Assembly (NCBI GenBank): GCA_029339505.1
Contig: JAQISU010000094.1
Coordinates: 7,240,501-7,304,500 of the forward strand
Reading direction: 5' to 3'
DNA length: 64,000 nucleotides
Origin: Unio delphinus
Taxonomy: Eukaryota > Mollusca > Bivalvia > Unionida > Unionidae
The translations under genes and the position numbers were made by a program. Under the pieces are notes generated by a model. It saw only the letters and a list, made by a program, of their open reading frames with translations. It was not told the DNA's origin and ran no database searches. This document shows, in pieces, positions 10,666-23,470 of the stretch (positions are counted from its first letter, which is position 1; each line of letters begins with the position of its first letter).

Positions 10666-12139
10666 TCAACAACAACTGAATGGTTAGATTTGTATATGTG
10701 GCTACCATCGTTGTGGGTGTGAAGTGTAATTATGGTTGGGGTGGTATGCTCCAAATATTTTATTTATACTATTATACAAAGTCCACCCCAAGCTCGATTT
10801 TGAAGGAAGTGAAATTAGTGATTAAGAAAGGTAAAGTTCCGATCCCCCAGCCAGTTATGCTGACAGTCAAATTATTGAGTATACCCTGTAAAAGCCTACT
10901 GCGTCGCTTAATATGTAGTGTGAGATAGCTTTCCACCTGTCGTATCCTACTCATCTGTGTATTCTATCATATTTCCAATTCCTTCTCCTTTTCCATCCGA
11001 CTAGCACCTTCTTCACTTTTCCTCCTCGACTCAACCCTGACTACTTTGTCGACTCTGACTGTTCTGCTAGTCTCACTTCCGTCTCTCTTCCGCAAGACTC
11101 TCGACTAATTATACCGGAAGTCTGTCCCCTAAAAGCTTCATGTAGAAATACAACGACGATAGCATATTTTCTTAGCCATCTCGTCTCACACTAGCCAATA
11201 CTCAATCATCAGATAAAGTCTATTACATTTTTCGGTCACATTCGTGCACACCGAAATACACATACATTCTTGTATGGGAAACAACGTCATAATAAAGACT
11301 GTATCAGGTACTTGTCATGCAAAAATCAATAAATTGCATCATATCAGGATATACATCCATAGTCTCATTTTAATGAGAGATACCACAACAATCACTCGTA
11401 TTTCTGTACATTATACTCCTACAAAGTCTACACATATATTCAAATATCCCTATTCTGATATATCCATACATTCATATTAACTAATGTTGCACAATGCACC
11501 ATTTTCCAAGATTACAATTCAATTCAACAGTTGCAAAATCTAGAATATCACACGATCAAATGCATCAGTTTACAATGAAGTAACCAAATAGTGAATTACA
11601 ATATTAATTCTGACCACGAGCTAGCAATCTACATAATTCTTTACATATTCATAGCTAATTTCTCAAATACGATGTTAATTGAACACTACAAAGGTAATTC
11701 TAAATACTAACGATTCTAGTAATGAAGTATACGTACTGAATATAATTCCAATTACAATGCCCTAGTATGCTGCAACAAGCATGCAAATAACTTACTGACC
11801 TTATAAAGTTTCTCTTTTCTTAAAATGTCATAAGTTTTCTCGTCAAATTACGAGTGGCTTCCTCTGAATATTGCTTTTTCCTGCCAGCACGGTGTTTTGG
11901 CAATTACTAAGTTCCTAGCTCGAAAATACTAATTAAATTCGGATTGAAATGGTGAATACACCTATCTCAATTGTGATTGTTTGTCGATTCTACCCTGCTC
12001 TATTCAGCTTAGCAGACAATGCCCCTGGGCTGTCTGTCAACATGCGGAGATTTAGAACACTAATAAGGGTCCTTTACATTTTAACAAAGCGTTCGATGTC
12101 CACGTGCTACTATTCACATCCAACAAAGCTGGGTTCTCG
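10666..12139. other. Intergenic, unit 1
   Basis: AT-rich sequence shared with unit 4 (50545-52110). About 10985-11245 is also shared with the joint at 39715-39935. No coding frame or element signature recognised; short open frames differ between copies. Confidence 0.55.
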
Positions 12140-12850
12140 TACCCTTCAACTATAGCCGTGGGGTCTAACATATATACATGGCTTATAACTATTCCTTTGG
12201 TTCCATTACTTTCGCAATAGCGGTCAGGGCAACATGACAGTATATTTGGGTGTCAACAGCATATCAACGCAAAATTGGTGAGACACAGTATAACTATCTA
12301 AATCACTTGAGAGTGGCTGAGTGTATACAATGAAAAAACAGGGCCAAGATCACCAACCTGTGGAACCCCAAAACACATTTCAACTTAGCTAGATTTTTTT
12401 CAATTTACGGACACAATTTGCTTCTTGTCGACTTGAATCGTGGCACGACTCTATTGTGAATGTTAAATACATGCTGGAGACGGTGAAGTAATATATCATG
12501 GTTTATTGTGTCAAATTTTGCAGAGAGGTCAAAGAGTGTGAGAACTCTCCTCTTTGCACTTTTCTGAGCTGTTAACTGCTTTTGGAATGGCAGTTTCTGT
12601 ACAAATAAGATGTTGATATGCAGACTGTAAACTACTAAAAGGATTGTTTAAAATTCAGACGAGATACAAATTGGAAGGAATAAACCCACGTTTTCTAAGA
12701 GTTTTGACAGGTTAGAAACAGGGCGGTATTTTTTAAACATTGATAGGGCCAAACGTTAATTTATTCGACAAAGGTTTTTCAATAGCGGCTTTGAAAAACG
12801 ATGGGAATTCTCCGGACGAGAGAAAATTATCTGCAAAATCTGAGCAATGA
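12140..12850 (-). mobile_element. LINE reverse-transcriptase remnant (unit 1, first copy)
   Basis: Read on the reverse strand, fragments of a CR1/L2-like RT appear in order. First comes a YRPVSNL-like region near 12720-12760, then LFDLSAKFDTINHDILL around 12495-12540 (the first catalytic aspartate region). A GVPQ...LGP segment follows at about 12340-12380, then a degenerate equivalent of the YADD box near 12260-12290. Many stops and shifts are present. Equivalent remnants occur at 14500-14950, 33170-33895 and 52130-52825. Confidence 0.78.
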
Positions 12851-12858
12851 ACAGTGAT

Positions 12859-12860
<2 letters not shown>

Positions 12861-12911
<51 letters not shown>
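12861..12911. repeat. (AT)n microsatellite
   Basis: AT tract bordering the LINE remnant; in unit 2 the deletion described at 25711 ends at the equivalent tract. Confidence 0.95.
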
Positions 12912-12915
<4 letters not shown>

Positions 12916-13679
12916 CCTTTGCTTTCTCATCGAACAAAAGTACTTTTCTTAATCTTAAAATGGTAAGAATCTACACGGTGTCAAACAATATGGCTAGGTA
13001 CATGATGTAGTATAAGAAAACATCTGAAAAACATTAACCGTTTTCGGCTTTACATCTTTCAACAGACAAAAGCTTTGAATCCCTTTGTATTCTCTATTTA
13101 ATAGCTGTATATTTATTGTATTTGTCACTGCAGAACTCTATTAAGTCAAACAAAATCGTGTTAGAAATGCGATTGGAAGACATCCCGTATTGGAAATCTT
13201 AGTCTTTGATAATGTTTAACTGCAACTAGCCAGAAGTGGTGTCATCATCTTTGATATATATGAGACCCAGAGCAGGGAATTTTTAAGGTCGTGGATATGT
13301 ATGATAGCGTATCTGTATAGGTTTCAGAAACAGTATCTTACACTGAAGACAAGGAAAATGACCGTTGCTTTCTCATAGAACAATTTGAAATATATACTTC
13401 ACTTCTGGAATTACTGAGCTTTGTAACTATTTATGAGGTTTCAATTAAGATAAATAAAAGATAAGTCGTGTTGTTGTTGTTATTGTTTTTAGTGTATCTT
13501 TATTCTTTGTCATGAGGATGATGTAACACAATATGCAGATTATATACAACAGAAGTAATGTTATATGCATTATCGATGTATTCAGCCAAAGTGATATATA
13601 AAATACAAAGTCTCTGTGAAATACACAATAGGGTTAACACAAACATTCGTTCCTATTTTGAAAATGAAACCTGCACATG

Positions 13680-13683
<4 letters not shown>
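12912..13683. other. Intergenic, unit 1, repeated module
   Basis: Non-coding-looking sequence between the AT and GA tracts. It is shared with 24830-25640 (reverse), 33920-34690 and, in part, 15060-15565 and 52905-53410. No gene seen. Confidence 0.55.

Positions 13684-13743
<60 letters not shown>
13684..13743. repeat. (GA)n microsatellite, unit 1, first copy
   Basis: About 30 GA repeats; counterparts at 15571-15630, 24753-24820 (as TC), 34695-34808 and 53411-53482. Confidence 0.95.
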
Positions 13744-13746
<3 letters not shown>

Positions 13747-14499
13747 AGCACAATGTTGGTGTCATTTTGCATTTCAAAACTTATCAGTTACGGTACAAAA
13801 AGTGCTGTATATTTTTGAATTTTGCAAGAAAACAAAGAAGCAATAATAATTGAAAAAAAAAAAAACGAAGGTGCAAATCTTACCAGTTGTAGAAAATTCT
13901 GAGCGCGAGACCATTCAGTAAATGCATTATTATTATTATTATTACACCACTAGCTTCAAGAGACAAGTGGAGAGAACTGGTCAGATGCTAAGCCGCACAT
14001 CGCCTCGAAGACCACTTTAAGTATAAGAGACTGCTGATGATAACTTTAAGAGTTGACATCCGTTTTACATTTATTGCCAGCACACTGCACTCATTGTCAG
14101 TACATAATTATGAAGGAAAATCCAACCCAGTTTAGTTGTTAGGCATTTTACGACAAAGCAAGTTAAGTTGTTTATTTGGTACCGACGTTTTGTAAAGCGC
14201 TTCGCCAGTAGTAGGATAATGGTAGTGACTCCGGAAAGCTAATCAGTGAGCCACTGCGGCTTCTAAATTATATATTTCTATATTTACAGATTGTCACAGA
14301 TATCTGCAAAATGAAACACTCACTAAACACTTCTGACAGTAGCAATTGCCCTTTAAAAAAATGTGAATATTGAACGATAGTTTTATTTTATCGTTGATAA
14401 AACGTTTTTAAGCACGGATAACTCAACACTCGGCCTGCTTAATAGTTCTTACGAAAACATGCTCTTAATTTTCCTGTAGAAATATTTGAACGTATGTGT
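13744..14499. other. Intergenic, unit 1
   Basis: Shared with 24000-24750 (reverse), 34810-35560, 15631-16380 and 53483-54240. No gene or element recognised. Confidence 0.5.
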
Positions 14500-14950
14500 A
14501 GCTAGATTTTTTTTTAAAATTTACGGACACAATTTGCTTCTTGTCGATTTGAATCGTGGCACGACTCTATCGTGAATGTTAAATACATGCTGGAGACGGT
14601 GAAGTAATACATCATGGTTTATTGTGTCATATTTTGCAGAGAGGTCAAAGAGTGTGAGAACTCTCCTCTTTGCACTTTTCTGAGCTGTTAACTGCTTTTG
14701 GAATGGCAGTTTCTGTACAAAAATGCAGACTGTACATTGCTAAAAGGATTGCTTAAAATTCAGACGAGATACAAATTGGAACGAAAAACCCCACAACGTT
14801 TTCTAAAAGTTTTGACAGGTTAGAAACAGGGTGATATTTTTTAAACATTGATAGAGCCAAACGTTAATTTATTCGAGAAAGGTTTTTCAATGGCTGCTTT
14901 GGGATGGGAATTCCCCGGACGAGAGAGAATTATCTGCAACATCTGAGCAA
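14500..14950 (-). mobile_element. LINE reverse-transcriptase remnant (unit 1, second copy)
   Basis: Second, truncated copy of the remnant at 12140-12850, beginning at the segment that encodes the FDTINHD region on the reverse strand. It opens the tandem module 14500-16380, which is nearly identical to 52370-54240. Confidence 0.75.
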
Positions 14951-14961
14951 TGAACAGTGAT

Positions 14962-15069
<108 letters not shown>

Positions 15070-15567
15070 ATTGTTTCTCATAGAACAAAATTAGTTTTCT
15101 TAATCTTAAAAAGGCAACTAGCCAGAAGTGGTGTCATCAGCTTTGATATATATGAGACCCACAGCAGGGAATTTTTAAGGTCATGGATAGGTATGATAGC
15201 GTATCTGTATATGTTTCAGAAACAGTATCTTACATTGAAGACAAGGAAAATGACCGTTGCTTTCTCATATAACAATTTGAACTATATACTTCACTTCTGG
15301 AATTACTGAGCTTTATAACTATTTATGAGGTTTCAATGAAGATAAAAAAAGATAAGTTGTGTTGTTGTTATTGTTTTTAGTGTATCTTTATTCTTTGTCA
15401 TGAGGATGATGTAAAACAATATACAGATTATATACAACAGAAGAAATGTTATATGCATTATCGATGTATTCAACCAATGTGATATGTAAAATACAAAGTC
15501 TTTGTGAAATACACAATATTGTTAACACAAACATTCATTCCTTTTTTCAAAATTAAATCTGCACCTG

Positions 15568-15570
<3 letters not shown>

Positions 15571-15630
<60 letters not shown>

Positions 15631-15635
15631 GGGGG
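15571..15635. repeat. (GA)n microsatellite, unit 1, second copy
   Basis: GA tract ending in a G-rich edge, matching the tract at 53411-53482 including that edge. Confidence 0.95.
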
Positions 15636-16625
15636 TTCATTTTGGATTTCAAAACTTATCAGTTACAGTACAAAAAGTGCAGTATACTAGGGAATTTTGG
15701 AAAAACAAAAAAAAAATCAATAAACAAAACAAAGGTGCAAATCTTAGCAGTTGTATAAAATACTGAGAGCGAGACCATTTAGTAAATGCATTATTATTAT
15801 TACACCACTAACTTCAAGAGACAAGTGGAGAGAACTGGTCAGATGTTCAGCAGCACATCGCCTCGACGACCACTTTAATTTAAGAGACTGATGTTGATAA
15901 CTTTAAGAGTTGACATCCGTTTTACATTTATTGCCAGCACACTGATATTGTGAACACACAAATAGCTGGCACTTATTGCATTCATTGTCAGTACATGATT
16001 ATGAACGAAAATCCAACCCAGTTTAGTTATGTTAGGCATGTACGACAAAGCAAGTTAAGTAGGTTATTTGGTACCGACGTTTTGTAAAGCGCTTCGCCCG
16101 GGAATAGGATAATGGTAGTGACTCCGGAAAGCTAATCAGTGAGCCACTGAGGCTTCTGAATTCGACACGTATATTTCCATATTTAGAGAATGTCACAGAT
16201 ATCTGCAAAATGAAACACTAAGCACTCCTGATAGTATCAACTTCCCTTTAAACAAATGTGGATATTAAACGATAAAACATTGTTAAGCACTGATAACTCA
16301 ACACTCGGCCTGCTTAATAGTTCTTACGAAAACATGCTCTTAAATTTCCTGTAGAAATATATGAACGAATGTGCATATAGCAGTTTTTCTTTTAATGAAT
16401 GCCCTTTCCTTTTCGATGGACACAACCGCGTCATTAATAAAAAAAAAATTAACTTTAACTTTAATTTAATTTTAAGTATTAATTTTTATTTATTTTATGT
16501 TAAATTATTATTTTTTCTCAGAGATTTCTGACAGTCTAATGCTTATTGACCAATAATGAATCGGTACAATGAGCAAATTGCTTATGCACATTCTCCGCCA
16601 TGCACACGCTTGATCTGCACATAGT
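15636..16625. other. Intergenic, unit 1, second module copy
   Basis: Almost identical to 53483-54460. No coding frame. It ends at the retrotransposon 3' end at 16626. Confidence 0.55.
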
Positions 16626-16898
16626 AGTAGTAGTATTTAAGGTTTTAAGTGAAACCGGCCACGAAGGGTCATATGTTCACTATTTTACACTACCAATTAG
16701 TATGGTAGTGATTTAGATTTTCCCTTGGGGAAGGAATGGTGCCACTTCCCCACAGGCGTTTATGCATACAAGGTATGCTATTTAATTTGGTCGTCACGTC
16801 GCGCCCCTAGAAGGGGCTATCGACATGAATGAGAGGCCTAGGGGAGTGGGAATAGAACAGCCACGCACTCAACCCTATCAACCTATCGAAAGTTGCAA
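16626..16898 (-). mobile_element. Solo 3' end of the RNase H-bearing retrotransposon
   Basis: Reverse-strand copy of the last ~270 bp of the element at 21154-23741, including its repeated TAC tail (GTAGTAGTAGTA at 16626). It joins the host sequence at exactly the same base as the full insertion in unit 2. About 45 bp of host sequence is repeated on both sides (16581-16625 and about 16899-16943), whereas unit 2 has only a 10-bp duplication. The inner junction shares TGCT with both parents, so this looks like a recombinant or deleted form, not an independent insertion. Confidence 0.75.
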
Positions 16899-16980
16899 TG
16901 CTTATGCACATTCTCCGCCATGCACAAGCTCGATCTGCACATACCAGTTTCTACAGATCTTTTTAGATTCAACTAATATA

Positions 16981-17142
16981 GTTATGTGAGAAAGCTTGCC
17001 AGTAGCTTCTCGTGGTTCGGTGGTTCTTTCTGGGGGTTCTCCCGGGTTCTTCCTCTACCAATAATACTTGCCGCCATATATAGCCTATGGTGTGCTGAGA
17101 AAATGGCGTTAAACCCTTCAACAACAACAACAACACCAACAA
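16981..17142 (+). mobile_element. SINE 3' portion with CAA tail (unit 1)
   Basis: Carries the body shared by the SINE at 17472-17730, with GGTTCTTCCTC, TGCCGCCATATA and TGGCGTTAAACCC, and ends in CAA repeats. The tRNA-like head is missing. Counterparts at 20957-21113 (reverse), 35761-35931 and 54498-54658. Confidence 0.75.
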
Positions 17143-17471
17143 ATCTTTTTTATATATAAAGAAACCAGAGGTTATCATCAACGAAGCATGATAATAAACG
17201 GGTGAGATTTATATATGCAAAAACAATCAGTTTCCTAATATAAGTCTTTGTGTAATAAGAAGTACATAACAATCATGCATTTTACGGTTCCTGCTGGTGT
17301 CAGGGGCGACAAGGCTATCCCCGAGGCCCAAACTTCAGACATTATTAATATTGTTCACCATAGAAGCCACTGCGGCTGTTATGCATAGAGCCCATTATTC
17401 TAAAACGAAGCACGTTCAACATACTCAGAGGTGTGAGCCAGAATAAGGGACCTTTTAACCCACACCTTATG

Positions 17472-17730
17472 ATGTTGTTGTGTAGGATTTAACGCCATTT
17501 TCAGCACACGATAGCATATATATGGCGGCCAGTATTACTGGTGGAGGAAAAACCCGAGCAAACCACGCGAAGAAACACCGACCCACTGGAAGTTACTAGC
17601 AAATATTTTCATGTACCCACACTTGCTGAACCCGAGACTCGAACCCATGCAGATAGATTTGAGATGGCAGTGATCTGCAACAGTGAGCGCTTTAAGCCAT
17701 ACGGCCTACTCCACCCCACCCCCAAATGGA
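17472..17730 (-). mobile_element. tRNA-derived SINE with AAC/CAA tail (unit 1)
   Basis: Reverse-strand SINE. The head near 17700-17730 includes an A-box-like TAGGCCGTATGG and a B-box-like GGTTCGAGTC. The body is shared with 16981-17142, and the tail is the ACAACAAC stretch at 17472. It faces the opposite way to its neighbour, giving each unit a divergent SINE pair. Confidence 0.75.
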
Positions 17731-18057
17731 AATAAGGTTAATAAGCGGATAATAATAGGTCATAAGCTGTTTGGGTGCCTTGCCTGTTCGTATGACTACT
17801 CATTCATATGTTATTGAGAGTAATCTATCACACTATAAATATCTAGACGTAAATATTACAATTTTTCAATGGAATAAAAAACACGTGTATTCCAATTATC
17901 AACTGCGCCGGATAAGTGAGCATATGAAGCGATTTTTTTAGACATGAAGAGACTAGTCAATACAGATGGAAAATTGTGCTATTCTTCTGAGATTCTAAGC
18001 ACTGTACACGAGTTGCGGCACCAATCGCATTGTCTACAAATGCCAACTATCGTGTGC

Positions 18058-18062
<5 letters not shown>
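17731..18062. other. Intergenic, unit 1
   Basis: Shared with 37330-37650 and 56046-56375; no gene seen. Confidence 0.5.
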
Positions 18063-18310
<248 letters not shown>

Positions 18311-18639
18311 TATCATACAGAAAGATAGCTCATGAAGATGAGTTTGGTTGTTAGGTGTAGTAATAACAGAGATGCATCCTATTATCAAGCTTCATAATTC
18401 TAAAGTGAAATGTACAAACGAAATTCATTCTAACCGCAAAATATCAATAAAGTCGCATAAGCATGAAATACATGTCAAGTAAATATTAAGGTGCTTCACT
18501 TCATCAGGTTCATTAGTCTTGGTAGGAATGTTCGCATATAGTATACCTCAACCGAATGTGTTAACTAAGGCCAGTATAAGATGAAATAAGGGTCACAGTG
18601 ACGTTTCATTTATCTTTCGGATGTGGAACTAGCATAGAT

Positions 18640-18660
18640 GTATTGAAATATCTACGCTGT
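18640..18660. other. Tail-to-tail junction of units 1 and 2
   Basis: Sequence left of about 18649 runs parallel to unit 4 (to about 56700). Sequence to the right runs as the reverse complement of 39460 downward in unit 3. Only a couple of bases are shared at the joint, so it looks like an end-joined or template-switch junction. Confidence 0.7.
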
Positions 18661-19565
18661 CCTACATGAAGATCTGACGACGACCACTTAACAGTCATAT
18701 GATATTTGAATTAAGCCAACGGAAAAGCAGTTTTCATAGGTATAAAAGTGAATCAGTTCGTTCGGTATAGATTCATTCTCTTCATTCACAACTGGTCAGT
18801 CTTCATACACGAAGATGTAAGACTTCATCTGATTGATATATAAAATTAGCGAGGAGGTTAGCAGAACATGGCCCCTAAGCGGTCACTGTCAGATCTTCAC
18901 GTAGGACAGCTGAGATCTGATGCTAATCAGATTGGTCGTAAGAAGTAACCAATGGAGGCACGGGGTGCCGTTGGTCAGTAATTGGCTTATTGGCCTAGTG
19001 AAGGGTTGTCAACCGTGGCGCGTCCTCGGGCAGACACGCCACCTCCTAAAGTTTGGCTGAAATTTAATATTCTGTATAGAAATGTCAACTCTTGTTACAT
19101 CAACCAAGCTCTTGTTCAGTCATTTTGTTTCGCAGTAGCGAATATGTTGCTTAAAAACTATCTCTTTAATTTTTAAAACTGGTCAAATTATGATCGTTAC
19201 AAACCATTGGGTCAATGAGAAGAATATCCCGGGTATATAACTCAATACTTCATTTTTAATTTTGTCATACTTATTTTAAGAAAAAGCTGATGCAAATATT
19301 CGTACATATAACTGTCATTGTCAAAAAAATCTCATATCTACATGTAATATTCTGACATGTTGCATGTAAATATGCATGTCTGTTACATAAAATGCCGATC
19401 AGAAACTGAATATTCGGTAATAAAGATAAACGTCATCAAATTTATACAGAGCACGAATATTTCGTTATAGTAAATGTTTCAATGAGCCCTAAATGTATAA
19501 TTTGTCTTTTGTGAAGGATTTGAGACAAGGATGTTTTTTTTCCGGGTACTTAACCTTATTTACAT
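18661..19565. other. Distal part of unit 2
   Basis: Reverse complement of about 38555-39455 in unit 3. No gene recognised; the short open frames at 18982 and 19493 have no recognisable content. Confidence 0.55.
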
Positions 19566-19819
19566 TTGGGGTGGGGTGGAGTAGGCCGAATGGCTTAACG
19601 CGCTCACTGTTGCAGATCACTGCCATCTCAAATCTACCTGTATGGGTTTCGAGTCTCGGGTTCAGCAAGTGTGGGTACATGAAAATGTTTGCTAGTAACT
19701 TCCAGTGGGTCGGTGTTTCTTCGCGTGGTTTGCTCGGGTTTTTCCTCCACCAGTAATACTGGCCGCCATATATATGCCATCGTGTGCTGAAAACGGCGTT
19801 AAATCCTACACAACAACAT
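19566..19819 (+). mobile_element. tRNA-derived SINE with AAC/CAA tail (unit 2)
   Basis: Same SINE as 17472-17730 on the forward strand: A-box-like TAGGCCGAATGG, B-box-like GGGTTTCGAGTC, body, then ACACAACAACA at the end. About 98-99% identical by eye to the unit 1 copy and less similar to units 3 and 4. Confidence 0.75.
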
Positions 19820-20956
19820 CATAAGGTGTGGGTTAAAAGGTCCCTTATTCCGGCTCACACCTCTGAGTATGTTGAACGTGCTTCGTTTTAGAATAATGGG
19901 CTCTATGCATAACAGCCGCAGTGGCTTCTATGGTGAACAATATTAATAATGTCTGAAGTTTGGGCCTCGGGGATAGCCTTGTCGCCCCTGACACCAGCAG
20001 GAACCGTAAAATGCAGACACGTTTGACCTCTCTTTCACCTTTTAGTAAATGGACATGGAGATGCATTTCGTCTGGTCGTGGCTATGGATCAGCATGGAAA
20101 GCTTGGATCAGTGCTTAACTCGTCGTTGTTATATAATTTGCTCTGCAATTTATCTAATGTTTAAAGCTGAAAGAATTCTACAAAAATAATGAAAACAAAT
20201 ACCCGTCCCCCCTTTAAAAAAAAACAATCTCCACACACTTGTGTAAGATGAGAAATCTCGTACTGTTACATTTCCAAACCACAATTTATGTTTTACTAGC
20301 TTCTGGATAATTACAAATATGTGAATTATTAGCATAGAATAAGTAAATTATCCAGCCCTGTATTCATATTTCATATCTAAGAATGATAGGTTCTATACTT
20401 ATATAGTCCATACTAATAATAAAGGATGTCAAGTAAATACAAATGGAAAAAAAGAAACTTTAATTGTATAATTGGATAAAAACACAAAGTGTTATTGTTT
20501 GTTTGTTTTTTTTGTATGTTTATATTTTTGTTGATAATGCGAAAGGCAGGAAAGCTAGAGTATACATATATAAATAAAATATAACAATGCTTAATGCGTT
20601 CTTTACACTTTAAGATTTCATTGTGTAGGTTTTATTGTTCATGTGCAATTTAGTTAGGAAATAAGGTCGTTGACGTTCCAAAACCTCGCCAACGGTAAAA
20701 CCGACTCAGATTAATCCCGTGTAACAAAGTTCAGTTCCTGTGCATCACATTGAAGATTCAAGTTACATGTAACTTACATAAAACCATTTCATAAAACCAA
20801 CTCCAGCACCTTGGTGTAAATATCATGATTGTTATGTACTCCTTATTACACAAGGACTTATATTGGGAAACTGATTATTTTTTCATACATAAATTTCACC
20901 CGTTTAGTATCATGCTTTGGTGATATATCGTCTGGTTTCATTATATATAAAAAAGA
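19820..20956. other. Intergenic, unit 2
   Basis: Reverse complement of 35935-37070 and of 54660-55790. No coding frame supported; the short frames shared between units are not clearly coding. Confidence 0.5.
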
Positions 20957-21113
20957 TTTGTTGTTGTTGAAGGGTTTAACGCCATTTTTCAGCACACGAT
21001 AGGCTATATATGGCGGCCAGTGTTTTTGGTGGAGAAAGAACCCGGGAGAACCCCCGGAAAGAACCACCGACCCACGAGAAGCTACTGGCAAGCTTTCTTA
21101 CATAACTACATTA
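20957..21113 (-). mobile_element. SINE 3' portion with CAA tail (unit 2)
   Basis: Reverse-strand counterpart of 16981-17142, with TTGTTGTTG at its tail end and the GGCGGCCAG body. The tRNA-like head is absent. Confidence 0.7.
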
Positions 21114-21143
21114 GCTGAATCTGAAAAGATTTGTAGAAACTGG

Positions 21144-21153
21144 TATGTGCAGA
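21144..21153. repeat. Left target-site duplication TATGTGCAGA
   Basis: Ten bases repeated at 23742-23751. Units 3 and 4 carry the site uninterrupted (about 35715 and 54450, opposite strand). Confidence 0.85.
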
Positions 21154-21169
21154 AAATTATACACATATT

Positions 21170-21990
21170 TACACGGATGGCTCCAAAATTGCAAATCCTT
21201 TCAAAACAGCTGCAGCCTGGGTCATACCAGAACATAATATCCAAATGGGCAGTCGTCTTCCAGACCACTGTTCCATTTATACAGCTGAATTCTGGGCCAT
21301 CCTTGAATCTTTAAAATGGATACATGATAACAAGCCAAAGAAGACTTTGATTATTAGTGACTCGCTTAGCGTCCTTACTTCCATTAAAAATAATAACACT
21401 AAATCTAGGAAAAAGTTCCTTGCACAAATTAAACATCAAATCATGAAATTAATCGACTGTCAAAAACTAACCGTCGAGTTTTATGTATTCCATCCCACAT
21501 AAGCATAAAAGGGAATGAATTAGCAGACCAGCTGGCTGAAAATAAACTCTCCGAACCAAATTACATGCCGCTCAAGTATAGTCAGACTGAAATCTACAGT
21601 CTGTACTATTCAATGATCAATCGACCATGGCAATAGGATTGGGAACCAAACAAACAAGGGAGAACTTTACATAACATCATTAAGGAAGTTGATAGAAACA
21701 TCTTAACGCCTAGGTGCAGCAGTTTTGAACAAACTAAAATAAACAGAATAATTCTAGGAAAAACAAAACTGGCCAACAGCTTTGGTAAATATATAGGACC
21801 CTTCAAACACAGCATCAATTGCTTCAGCTGTAAACTACCTGAAGACGTACACCACATATTTAATAACTGTAAAAAGAACCAAAAGGAAAGGAAAATATTT
21901 AGATCTAAACAGATAAACATCTCTGCAAGTACATACCCGGAAGTATTTCAATTAAATAACACTAACCCTCAAAAACAATTCAAAATATAA
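21170..21990 (+). pseudogene. Retrotransposon RNase H and C-terminal zinc knuckle, broken
   Basis: The RNase H domain reads from YTDGSK at 21170 (first catalytic Asp), through YTAEFWAI (Glu), to ISDSLSVL (second Asp) in one frame to about 21484. The frame then shifts, and SHISIKGNELADQLAE (final Asp region) follows in another frame. Further on come an in-frame stop after NRPWQ near 21635, and a C-x2-C-x7-H-x4-C zinc knuckle (CFSCKLPEDVHHIFNNC) around 21822-21872. The domain degrades the RNA strand during reverse transcription in active relatives; this copy cannot make an intact protein. Confidence 0.85.
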
Positions 21991-23470
21991 TAGAATTACT
22001 TAGAACATCAGGGCTTATCGATAAAATATAAGATTAAAAAATTAAATTACACCAGGATCAAATAACACAATAATCCTGGTTCTTAACCTTATATTTTCAA
22101 ATAATCACATCCACACGGAATGGGAATGTACAGGATCAGAAGGGACTCCGTTACTCCGTAAGGAGAGCCCGCCTACACTAGGCTGGGTAAAACGTACCAC
22201 GGAAGATACCTGTGCTAACCAAACCTAACAGGATGCTGTAACGTTAATGAAATTACCAGGCAAAAAGATAAACATTGCTATATCCAAAATAACAACGTAT
22301 AGAACAATATAAAATTAACATCCAAGTGTCTAGGAAACCACGTCTCTTTTGTCTGCTCTTACAACTCTCCCTATATACAGCCTCATTGACAGCATTTATA
22401 CAACTAAACTATGATTACAATTCAGATTAGAACCCAAAAAATCCGGGATATCCTTATGGTCTAAACGTGACCATTTAAAAGAGTCTCCTGCTTTGTGGCC
22501 TCAAATAGATATTATGAGGTAGTTTCAACATCCAAAGACTATCAGGCCCGGCGACACAATGTTGCAAATAAAGTTATTTACTCTAAGTCAGATCCTTAAA
22601 TTAATAACATTATTAGGTAGTCAATACCCAGACTATCAGGCCTCGCAGCACAAGGCTGCATCACAAACTAAGCCATAAGAACTAAGGCCTATAACATGAT
22701 TTAGATGGTCAGGTTTGGTCAAACCTGACCATCTAGCAAGACAGCTCACGCTGCAATAAAAATTCACACAATTACGTTAATTACTCTAAAAACTAAATTT
22801 TTACGTTGAATAACTACCAACGCAAGAATAGGCTGTCATATGAGGTTGTATACTCTACTTTAATAACAGCACAAAGTATTCCAAATTGTTAAGGAATAAC
22901 ACGGAATGGACACGACGGGAGGAGGCAACATCAAGATGTAGGAACAACAACAAAAGCAAGACACCCAAGAAGGACACAGGGATTCACTAGAAGAAAGAGG
23001 GAACTACGGTTACACTCTGTAACACTCTATCAAAAAGCCCTTTTAAGGGCTATTTATACTTTCAGAGTTTCCTTTTGGCTCAGAAACTCTATTCAACAAT
23101 CTCGTTCTTCAAAATCAAACTTGATCATTTTTAACCTGACATTGACCAACCTACCCATGTTACTTGACATACCTAGTTTACAAAATTTATAGTGAACACA
23201 CCAAATGTACACTCTGTACTAGACAAAAATTAGAATGTTATGGTGATTAGGAAAAAATATAACTTGAAAGATTGACTCAGTTGCACAGGTGGCTTACACA
23301 ATATCGGTATAGGGTGTCCACTAGCAACAACTGGACTCGATTTGATAAAGCTAGGGCGTGCCAGTTCACAGATCCTTTTCTTCGGCCAGACATCAACACC
23401 AGCAAAAGATTAGACGTGAAAACCATTTTTCACTAGTCATCATTTGGTGCCATTGCACCTCTAGCACTGC
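21991..23470. other. 3' region of the retrotransposon, non-coding
   Basis: No supported coding frame. The final part from about 23470 is also present at 16626-16898 in unit 1. The middle may contain nested insertions, but none could be bounded. Confidence 0.5.

Noticed and set aside
16581..16943. An independent retrotransposon insertion with a 45-bp target duplication
   Set aside because: The 3' junction is at the same base as in unit 2 and the inner junction shows microhomology, so a recombinant is simpler.
21606..21920. A 104-codon reverse frame
   Set aside because: Antisense to the retrotransposon C-terminal zinc-knuckle region.
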